Below are positions 55,688-64,000 of a stretch of 64,000 nucleotides of DNA, one piece after another. Source of the DNA: Asterochloris sp. CNOR1. Lineage: Eukaryota > Chlorophyta > Trebouxiophyceae > Trebouxiales > Trebouxiaceae. Position 1 is the stretch's first letter, and the number at the start of each line of letters is the position of its first letter. The notes beneath the pieces were generated by a model. It was not told the DNA's origin, ran no database searches, and worked only from the letters and a program-made list of their open reading frames with translations. The position numbers were made by a program, and so were the translations under genes. The DNA lies in contig OZ017750.1 in assembly GCA_963969365.1 (NCBI GenBank), positions 1,178,001 through 1,242,000 of the forward strand, read 5' to 3'.

Positions 55688-57049
55688 AAGATGTCATTGC
55701 GGGTGTTGCCCGAGACATTGCCAGCAAGATCCCAGAACCCTTTGATCTGCAACTCCTGCGGAAAAGCATAGACACACCAGGCCCCACGCAAGTGGTGCTG
55801 CTCCAGGAGATTGAACACTGGAATAAGGTGAACTTGGCAGCATGATCTGCCCAGAGGTACAGCCACAGGATTCTGAGGCCCGGTCAGGTGGCCAGATTGC
55901 AGAGCCGCTGTGCAACACTTTTCCTGCATTTGGACATGGGCCATGCTGCCATCATGCGCCTTCATCTTCCATAATAGCATGCTCAGGCAACTAAAGTGCT
56001 CTTGCTCAGCTTTGCACGCAGCTGCCAAGCGTTGTCTGCCATCCATCAGGAGGAGGCTCAGACACACCCTGTGCAACTTGTACGTCTCTGTCTGTCCTTC
56101 AGGTGGTAGCAGCAATGCGCCTGACCCTTAAAGACTTGCAGAGAGCCCTCTCAGGCGAGATCGGCTTCTCCAGCCAGCTTGAGGAGCTATCAAACTCGCT
56201 CTATAATGGTCAGCTGCCGACCATGTGGGCCAAGCTGAACCCACCCACGGAAAAAATGCTGGGAGCGTGGATGTTGTGGTTCCAGCGGCGGTACCAGCAG
56301 TACAAGTAAGCTTGCATTGAGGTCTTGTGTCTGCTGTCTTGTCGTCTTATCTTTGCTTACAGGATTCTTGCTGTCTGGCATCGTCCTGTGTGGGACTCAC
56401 CAGTCAGCGGTGTCATGCCTGGACTTTAGCGCCAACATTTTGTATCTGCTTGCAGGGACTGGGCTCAGCTTGGGGAGCCTGCTGTGATGTGGTTGTCAGG
56501 CTTGCACACCCCTGAAACCTACATTGCAGCCCTTGTGCAAGCAGCCAGTAGGGACAAGGCATGGCCGCTTGATCGTACCACACTTTACACCAAGGTGATA
56601 AGCTGCAGATGACAGGAAGTCTTTGCCCTATGGACATTGTCTACTTGTGTCTGATTGAATCACCTTTTGCTTGGGTCTTGCGTCATTGTCCGTAATGCTT
56701 GCAGGTGACTGACATCATAGATCCCCTCCTGATCAGCCAAAAGCCACGCCATGGCTGCTACCTGGCTGGCCTCTACCTGGAAGGCGCTGCCTGGGACAAC
56801 AAGCGCAGCATGCTCGCAAGACAAGCTCCCAAGGAGTTGGTCACCGAGCTGCCGCTGATGCAGATGATTCCGGTAGAGGCCTCCAAGCTTAAACTTTCAG
56901 GAACCTTACAGGCCCCTGTGTATGTCACGCAAGCCCGCAGAAATGCCATGGGCGCAGGACTTGTATTTGAAGCAAACCTTGCCACAGATGCACATCCCAG
57001 TTGGTGGGTGCTTCAAGGAGTGGCCTTGACTTTAAACATTGACCAGTGA
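55688..57049 (+). pseudogene. duplicated 3' end of DNAH10
   Basis: Four exons at the 3' end of the dynein gene are copied here: the truncated exon to 55827, 56103-56305, 56455-56594 and 56706-57049, ending with the same TGA. The introns are copied too, so this is a DNA-level duplication and not a retrocopy. Only two substitutions are evident, at about 56219 and 56568. With no promoter, tail or motor it cannot make a working dynein. Any transcript would start in the retroelement and read integrase, then out-of-frame dynein. Confidence 0.92.
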
Positions 57050-57306
57050 CAATTGCCCCACGGACAAAACAACCGTCGACGTCAATGTGCTGAAATTTGG
57101 CCACTTCCACTCAGGACAGTAAGCACACAGATGGTCCAGCTGCTCAGCCATGCATGCAGCCACGACTTCATTAAACTTAACCAAGGTCGTAGAGAACCTT
57201 CAGATGATGCAGCACGTTGCTGCCTGTCGGACTCTTCCAACCTACACAATATTGCATTGCACCTGCCAGAAAGAGAGCGTTACTAGATGTTTCACATCAC
57301 ACATCA

Positions 57307-57645
57307 TGTAGCACACAGCTACCTACTAGAACCTACCAGACCTGCCAGATACCTCTGCTGCACCTGCCAGAAGTTTCCACTGCACCTGCCAGAACCTTCC
57401 ATGAGCTTACCTTTATAGATAGTGATATTGATATGGTATATATAGCACTCTGTTCACCTTGCTAGCAGACCTCTCATACTTCACACACCTCACATCCTTG
57501 TACCTGGCCTCAGGGCCCACATCCATAGCACCATGTAACCCCTGGGCCACATTGCTAGCAGACCTCTCATACTTCACACACCTCACATCCTTGTACCTGG
57601 CCTCAGGGCCCAAGTCCATAGCAACCATGTCACCCCTGGGCCACA
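57307..57645 (+). mobile_element. solo LTR1, copy B of 39160-39498
   Basis: Copied with its CATCA target duplication and 93-bp internal tandem duplication, so it was present before the segmental duplication. Confidence 0.92.
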
Positions 57646-58225
57646 CATCAGATCCTCCGGGAGGGTCAGACTTTGTTGACACTTTGTGTACTTCACCAAG
57701 ACTTCTTCACTTTTAGACACAACCTCAGAGCCCCACGTCAACCACACACTGCAACCCAGTATATAGCTAATGGGCAAGCCGGTCAGGAGGCGAGCGCCTG
57801 TCACCCTCATCTGCATCGTCCAACCAATCCTGTGTCCTTCCAGGGCCTTCAAAAGGTAGCGCGGGCTGAGCTTGTCAACAAACATACAAACGAAAACAAC
57901 AGAGCTTACCATCAGAGGGAGTTGACGAAGGAAGGCAAGGCCTTGCTGGCGACCTGGCATCAAGGCGCCCTTGAACAGGGCTGCCTGATGACAAAACACT
58001 CACCACCTAACATTTGCAGATGTTACATCCGGCTGGGAGCGTTTGGACCTAAGCAAACGAGGAGGGTGGGAAGGCGAACTGCACTGCCCGAAAGGGTGCC
58101 ATTGCCAGACACTTTACTCCACTTCACCTCAAGAAAGCTTCTGCTCTGGCTGCAGCTAAATCAGCTGCAGCTTGCGCTTCGCCTCAGCGCCTAAGGGAGC
58201 AATGGACCAGTCATGCCACAGGAAG
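57646..58225. other. copy B of unidentified sequence 39499-40059
   Basis: As at the first locus no gene is assigned. The extra 19 nt near 57710 (ACTTTTAGACACAACCTCA) is either an insertion here or a deletion at 39559. Confidence 0.3.
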
Positions 58226-58471
58226 TGTGGCCCAGGGGTTACATGGTTGCTATGGACTTGGGCCCTGAGGCCAGGTACAAGGATGTGTGGTGTGTGAAGT
58301 ATGAGAGGTCTGCTAGCAAGGTGAACAGAGTGCTATATATACCATATTAATATCACTATTTATAAAGGTAAGCTCATGGACGGTTCTGGCAGGTGCAGTG
58401 GAAACTTCTGGCAGGTGCAGCAGAAGTGTCTGGCAGGTCTGGTAGGTTCTAGTAGGTAGCTGTGTGCTACA
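58226..58471 (-). mobile_element. solo LTR1, copy B of 40060-40305
   Basis: Copied with its GGAAG target duplication at 58221-58225 and 58472-58476. Confidence 0.92.
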
Positions 58472-58476
58472 GGAAG

Positions 58477-58791
58477 TGCTCCCAGAGGCCGCCTCTTGCA
58501 GCCGCCAGCAGGTCAGACGCTGCGCCGTGTCAGCCCTGGACTGCCATACTGCAGTGTCCGCTGCTCCTCAAGCTGCAGGGCGAGTCCCATGGGAGTGCAT
58601 GGCGGCTGCCGGGACCTCACTGTCCTGTGCAAGCCCCTCTGAAATGTGCCGCAGCAGGAGGTGTACGCACCAGGACGAGCTGGGGTCAGCAGCTGGCACC
58701 TGTCTGCCGGCCAGGCCAGAAAGGGATGAGGTCAATTGAGTGCCGGGCATCCAAGGTTCAGCACTGGCACTATCAGAACTGCCGCACTCCC
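58477..58791. other. copy B of the 5S upstream flank
   Basis: This matches 40311-40625 with one substitution visible near 58772. No gene is seen. Confidence 0.35.
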
Positions 58792-58911
58792 ATGCTACGG
58801 TCATACCATTCAGAATAACCCCGTTCTCGTCCGATCACGGAAGGCAAACTGGATTGGGCCAGATCAGTACTACGTTGGGTGACCACGCGGGAATATCTTG
58901 TGCTGTAGCGT
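58792..58911 (+). rRNA. 5S ribosomal RNA gene, second copy
   Basis: Identical over 120 nt to 40626-40745, including helix I ends and the T-run terminator at 58911-58914. Its flanks are also identical, so it may be expressed as well as the first copy. Confidence 0.93.
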
Positions 58912-59254
58912 TTTGTCAGTGCATCCTTCGCCGTGACTGAACAAGCAGACAAGGTGACCACACGACCTTGCTTTTGCTAAGGGAGGAGCCTGTCACGCAT
59001 GAGCAGAGACCTCTGCAGCGCCTGGGGCTCGCCCCCTGTGCCAGGGGCAGGTGTTGCCTGGGCGGACCAGCAGGGCCTGTGACGTGCCACAAGCACTGCA
59101 GCTGACCATAGTTCAGGGCTCTCCGTCTCAGCAAGAGGTGCTGCAACTTGCCTGGCAGCTTCCAGCGGCTGGTCAGTGTCACAAAAGGCCCTGTGCCCAT
59201 CCACATTGCAAGAGCTGCTGCCGCGCATCAGGCCCTGGCCTCCTACAAGACACC
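58912..59254. other. copy B of unidentified sequence 40746-41088
   Basis: It ends at the GACAG target duplication (59255-59259) of the following LTR1 element. No gene is assigned. Confidence 0.3.
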
Positions 59255-59259
59255 GACAG

Positions 59260-61304
59260 TGTGGCCCAGGGGTTACATGGTTGCTATGGACTTGGGCCCT
59301 GAGCCCAGGTACAAGGATGTGAGGTGTGGTGAACAGAGTGCTATATATACCATATTATTATCACTATTTATAAAGGTAAGCTCATGGCAGGTGCAGTGGA
59401 AACTTCTGGCAGGTGAGTAGAAGTGTCTGGCAGGTCTGATAGGTTCTAGTAGGTAGCTGTGTGCTACATCCTTCCCCCCTTTAGAACTGAAGCTCCTTGG
59501 GGGGGGCCTCCATGTTGTGTGGCAAACGTTGGGATGTGCCAAGTGCGTTGCGTTGCTGTGGTCCAATGTGGTCTGCGTTGGTTGCTCAGGTCCTTGAATT
59601 CCTAGCCGCAAGGCGCACTGTGCTCACTCCATGACGAGGTTGTAGTATTTCGCTGCGATGACGTCGGTGTTGTCCTTGGTGTCTCACCCATGCCTGAGCC
59701 AGTGCGCTCTAGTCTGCAGGGTCCTTGGTGTCTCACTGGGGATCTGTGCTGGGTGGCCAGGTCCTTGGATCTGTTCCGCAAGGTGCGCTGTGCCCAGGTG
59801 ATGCTCTCTGCAATGGTGTTGTCCTTGGGTCTCATTGGGTCCATTGTGATCTGTGATGGGTGTCCAGGTCCTTGGATTCTGGTCTGCAAGGTGCTCTGTG
59901 CCCGGGTGGTCTCTGCGATGGTGTGGTCTCTGTGATGGTGTGGTCTCTGCGATGGCGTGGTCTCTGCGATGGCGTGGTCTCTGCGATGGTGTTGTCTCCA
60001 GTGTCTTAGGATCCATGATGTGGCACAAGCTGTGGTAGTCCTTGATGTGTTGTGGTCTGGGAGTTGCTGCCCAAGGGTCACCCCTGCCTGAGCCGGTCCG
60101 CTCTAGTCTGCAAGGATGTCCCTTGGACTTGGGTAGTCTTGGTCTGGGTTGTCGATATTGGCGTGGCTCTGCTGGCGCAGATCTTTGCCAAAGCTGTGTG
60201 ATCAGGTTGGCCAGCTGGTCTCTGGGTTGCTCTTGTGTTGAGGATGTTGTTGGACGCACGGTGGCTGACGGAGTGCGCTCTCGAGCACGGTGCCCAAGTT
60301 GGTGGCAGCGGAAGCTCTGCTTGTCTCTGAGGAGGCGGTGTCGCTCTGTGGGGGGGCGTCTGGTCAGGGCACCCAGATGCATGGGTTGTGGTCCCAGGTG
60401 AAGGTGTTGGCCGGTTGATGTGGTAGGTGGGTCGTGTGTAGTAGGGAGCTGAGTCAGCGGCTCGTGCCAGGCGCATGGCGTCGTTGACGGTGGATGGCCG
60501 CTGAAGCTCCATGTGGAGGCGAATCTGGGGCTTCAGGCCCTTCACAAACTGGTAGATGGCGTCCGCGGGGTGCATGTGTGGAACTTCCAGGAGTAGGCCT
60601 GAGAACTGGTTGGCGTAGTCTGTGACAGAGGTGCGTTGCCTGAGGTTCTCCATGTTGTCTCTGGCGATGCGCTCAGCATCAAGGGTCTGGAAGGCCTCAA
60701 GGAAGGCAGCCTTGAATGCTGTCCAGGTGGTTGGTGGGCTTCCGGAAGCTTCTTGGGTGCGCCACCAGGTTCTTGCAGCTCCAATGAGGAAGGACATGGC
60801 GTGGGGCACGGCCTGTGCGGTGCCCAGGAGTCCCGAGAGGGTGAGGTAGAGTGTCATCTGGTGCAGCCAGTTGGATGCTGCACCACTGCGGCGGTCTCCT
60901 TGGAACTTGTCTGGCTTGGGTGGTTTGGGTGGCTTGGGTGCTGAGTGGACAGCCTGCTGTGCGCTGAGCTGCTGTAGGGCACTGGTGGCTGTGACCAGGG
61001 AAGCCTCGAGCTGCATGATCCTGGCTTGCATGGCTGCTGGGTCCATGGGGAATGATCGAACATAACCTCCGAAACCAAGTTGTGGCCCAGGGGTCACATG
61101 GTTGCTATGGACTTGGGCCCTGAGGCCAGGTACCAGGATGTAAGGTGTGTGAAGTATGAGAGGTCTGCTAGCAAGGTGAACAGAGTGCTATATATACCAT
61201 ATTATTATCACTATTTATAAAGGTAAGCTCATGGAAGGTTCTGGCAGGTGCAGTAGAAGTGTCTGGCAGGTCTGGTAGGTTCTAGTAGGTAGCTGTGTGA
61301 TACA
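59260..61304 (-). mobile_element. LTR1 gag-only element, left unit of a tandem pair
   Basis: On the minus strand this reads 5' LTR (61304-61081), gag, five 17-nt repeats, linker repeats, polypurine tract and 3' LTR (59468-59260). Left half and LTR match the element at 41094-43175. The LTR at 61081-61304 is shared with the next unit and is of the 224-bp TGTATCACACAG type found at 52903 and 54712, not the 236-bp type at the original locus. Confidence 0.88.
60078..61046 (-). pseudogene. gag of the left unit, frameshifted
   Basis: The ATG at 61046 opens the gag domain with no early stop (AIYQFVKGL is intact), matching the copy at 42905. An 8-nt deletion near 60395 shifts the frame before the zinc knuckle. 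Around 60330-60510 the sequence follows the 62110-62260 copy rather than the 42185-42370 counterpart, which suggests gene conversion. Confidence 0.83.
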
Positions 61305-63057
61305 TCCTTCCCCCCTTTGATACTGAAGCTCCTTGGGGGGGGGCTCCATGTTGTGTGGCGCACGTTGGGATGTGCCAAGTGCGTTCGTTGCGTTGTTGTG
61401 GTCCAATGTGGTCTGCATTGGTTGCTCAGGTCCTTGGATCTTTTTCCGCAAGGTGCGCTGTACCCAGGTGATGCTCTCTGCGATGGTGTTGTCCTTGGGG
61501 TCTCATTTGGTCCACTGTGATCTGTGATGGGTGTCCAGGTCCTTGGATTCTGGTCCGCAAGGTGCTCTGTGCCCAGGTGGTCTCTGCGATGTGTTGTCTC
61601 TGCGATGGTAAGGTCTCTGCGATGGTGTCGTCTCTGCGATGGCATGGTCTCTGCGATGGTGTTGTCTCTGCGATGGCATGGTCTCTGCGATGGTGTTGTC
61701 TCTGCGATGGTGTGGTCTCTGCGATGGTGTTGTCTCCGGTGTCTTAGGATCCATGATGTGGCACAAGCTGTGGTAGTCACTGAGGTGTTGTGGTCTGGGA
61801 GTTGCTGCCCAAGGGTCACCCCTGCCTGAGCCGGTCCGCTCTAGTCTGCAAGGATGTCCCTTCTTGGACTTGGGTAGTCTTGGTCTGGGTTGTCGAAGTT
61901 GGCGTGGCTCTGCTGGCGCAGATCTGTGCCAAAGCTGTGTGATCAGGTTGGCCAGCTAGTCTCTGGGTTGCTCTTGTGTTGAGGATGTTGTTGGACGCAC
62001 GGTGGTTGACGGAGTGCGCTCTCGAGCACGGTGCCCAAGTTGGTGGCAGCGGAAGCTCTGCTTGCCTCTGAGGAGGCGGTGTCGCTCTGTGGGTGGGCGT
62101 CTGGTCAGGGCACCCAGATGCATGGGTTGTGGTCCCAGGTGAAGGTGTTGGCCGGTTGATGTGGTAGGTGGGTCGTGTGTAGTAGGGAGCTGAGTCAGCG
62201 GCTCGTGCCAGGCGCATGGCGTCGTTGACGGTGGATGGCTGCTGAAGCTCCACGTGGAGGCGAATCTGGGGCTTCAGGCCCTTCACAAACTAGTAGATGG
62301 CATCCGCGGGGTGCATGTGTGGAACTTCCAGGAGTAGGCCTGAGAACTGGTTGGCGTAGTCTGTGACAGAGGTGCGTTGCCTGAGGTTCTCCATGTTGTC
62401 TCTGGCGATGCGCTCAGCATCAAGGGTCTGGAAGGCCTCAAGGAAGGCAGCCTTGAAGGTTGTCCAGGTGGTTGGTGGGCTTCCGGAAGCTTCTTGGGTG
62501 CGCCACCAGGTTCTTGCAGCTCCAATGAGGAAGGACACGGCGGGGGGCACGGCCTGTGCGGTGCCCAGGAGTCCTGAGAGGGTGAGGTAGAGTGTCATCT
62601 GGTGCAGCCAGTTGGATGCTGCACCACTGCGGCGGTCTCCTTGGAACTTGCCTGGCTTGGGTGGTTTGGGTGGCTTGGGTGCTGAGTGGACAGCCTGCTG
62701 TGCGCTGAGCTGCTGTAGGGCACTGGTGGCTGTGACCAGGGAAGCCTCGAGCTGCATGATCCTGGCTTGCATGGCTGCTGGGTCCATGGGGAATGATCGA
62801 ACAGAACCTCCGAAACCAAGTTGTGGCCCAGGGGTCACATGGTTGCTATGGACTTGGGCCCTGAGGCCAGGTACAAGGTTGTGAGGTGTGTGAAGTATGA
62901 GAGGTCTCCTAGCAAGGTGAACAGAGTGCCATATATACCATATCATTATCAATATTTATAAAGGTAAGCTCATGGCAGGTGCAGTGGAAACTTCTGGCAG
63001 GTGAGTAGAAGTGTCTGGCAGGTCTGGTAGGTTTCTAGTAGGTAGCTGTGTGCTACA
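61081..63057 (-). mobile_element. LTR1 gag-only element, right unit of a tandem pair
   Basis: On the minus strand this reads 5' LTR (63057-62822), gag with stop and frameshift, nine 17-nt repeats, polypurine tract (61318-61305) and the shared LTR (61304-61081). The GACAG target duplication of the original insertion lies at 59255-59259 and 63058-63062, outside the whole pair. The pair therefore arose by recombination inside an existing insertion. Confidence 0.88.
61816..62787 (-). pseudogene. defective gag of the right unit
   Basis: The ATG at 62787 opens gag. A TAG at the position read at 62292-62290 and the shared 8-nt deletion near 62140 break it exactly as in the 53161-54132 copy. The two were made from the same already defective source. 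Confidence 0.87.
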
Positions 63058-64000
63058 GACAGAGTGAAGGCATCTGACCAAGATGACCGTCCAGCAGCAG
63101 TCGGGCGGACCAGCAGGGCCAGGGAGAAAGATGAAAAGGTGTTTCAGGGGGTCATCACTGGAAGGCCTCGTCGAGCTGCTGCTGCATACCAGGTGGAAGG
63201 GGGGGCAAACATCGTTATGTCAGAGCGGCGAGGCGTGAATCACCCACTGAGAGGTGAATGTTTAGTCTTCGTCCATGGATCCGAGGTTGGGCTGCTAGCA
63301 GCCCACCATAGCGGGCGGCCACTCAGCATGCTTCGGAAAAGACGGGACGCGGCTATGCAGACTGTCATCAATCAAGCAGCACTCCTTCCAGCCAGCTATC
63401 AGTCTGGGGTTGCCCTGGTGTACGTCCTGTCCCGGCCTCCGAACACCTTGAGCCCGTGGGTCCTTGAGCTCGCACCTCACAGCCGTTGCAGACAAGTAGC
63501 CAGTGGACAAGGCCACTGGATGCTGGCTTGGCTGTCAACCCCGTACCGTGTCTGTTACCGGACGGTTGCAGAAGTTGGTGGGGAGCGGGCTCCACGTGTC
63601 CTTGCAGCCCCTCTCATCTCATCTTAGTGTTCTGGCCGAGCACCGCCCTTGCTGCGCAAGCGAGACGCCCCTTGGCCAAGCGTGATCGGTGGCGGGTGCT
63701 CCATCAGGGCAGCCTCTAGGGTTGGGTCTCTTTGGAGCCTGCCGATCATCTGCAAACTGGGAGGAGCTCCTCTGCACGTTGTCTCCCTTGTAAGGGAGCT
63801 GAGCACCCGAGAACGACATCGCCTTGTCGGCCTCACGGCAGCGGGGATCAGGCGAGTTCCAGAAAGCGGGCCGAGCCTGAGACAAGGGTCCGCCCCACTT
63901 GGATGTCGGTAGGCCCGGCCAGATTGCTGGGTGGAACCGAGGACTGAGCGTGCTTCTCGTTGCTGGGGGAGCCTCGCCATCTGGACTCAACAAGGACCGC
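63058..64000. other. copy B of the unidentified segment 43176-44118
   Basis: It starts with the GACAG target duplication and is nearly identical to 43176-44118, with differences near 63120, 63200 and 63602. The plus-strand open frame (63064-63627) and the minus-strand frame (63980-63624) are both preserved, which is expected from recency alone. Confidence 0.35.

Larger units (their letters stand above)
55688..64000. repeat. segmental duplication, copy B (runs off the window)
   Basis: This matches 37541-44118 in the same orientation. It differs by a 19-nt segment near 57710, one fewer 17-nt unit near 59990, a conversion-like tract near 60330-60510, and an extra LTR1 unit (61081-62821). The right breakpoint lies beyond the window. 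Confidence 0.93.

Noticed and set aside
55688-57049. A second functional dynein gene
   Set aside because: Only the final exons are present, joined out of frame to retroelement integrase and lacking the motor; it is a fragment of a segmental duplication.

Overview
This is a nuclear window from a green alga, most likely a trebouxiophyte-type chlorophyte. The evidence is intron-rich GT-AG genes with short introns, a chloroplast-type IMPL1, TGTAA polyadenylation signals after two genes, a plant-type CCCTAAA telomeric repeat, and an axonemal dynein gene that implies a flagellated stage. The species is an inference.

Region 1 (1-13573) is ordinary gene-dense sequence. In order it holds a 5'-truncated LARP1 (+), an unrecognised 360-aa gene (+), a four-exon TIM17/22-like membrane protein (-), ribosomal stalk protein P0 (+) divergent from it, and the chloroplast phosphatase IMPL1 (-). 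I rebuilt the exons of the last four with matching phases. A 1.45-kb stretch without a confident gene follows.

Region 2 (13574-38902) is one very large gene, the inner-arm dynein heavy chain DNAH10 (I1/f beta chain, IDA2/DHC10 type). It is readable from the N-terminal tail through AAA1-AAA6, the stalk and the C-terminal domain.

Region 3 (38903-64000) is a retrotransposon nest. It contains: LTR1 elements, a gag-only, pol-less Ty3/gypsy-like family with 17-nt tandem repeats; pieces of a chromodomain-bearing Ty3/gypsy chromovirus and its LTR2; two broken Ty1/copia elements; and several solo LTRs with exact 5-bp target-site duplications. A 5S rRNA gene sits among them.

A recent segmental duplication copies the last part of DNAH10 plus everything up to at least 44118 (37541-44118) to 55688-64000. 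The second copy gained an extra LTR1 unit and starts by fusing chromovirus integrase to DNAH10. Two breakpoints stand out: a 25-nt interstitial telomeric repeat joining two truncated retroelements, and an inversion (50566-55101) bounded by inverted LTR2 copies that split one integrase gene.

No defence, biosynthetic or CRISPR-like system is visible. The unusual content is the rearrangement history and the non-autonomous LTR family. All identifications are by reading; nothing was searched or aligned by computer.
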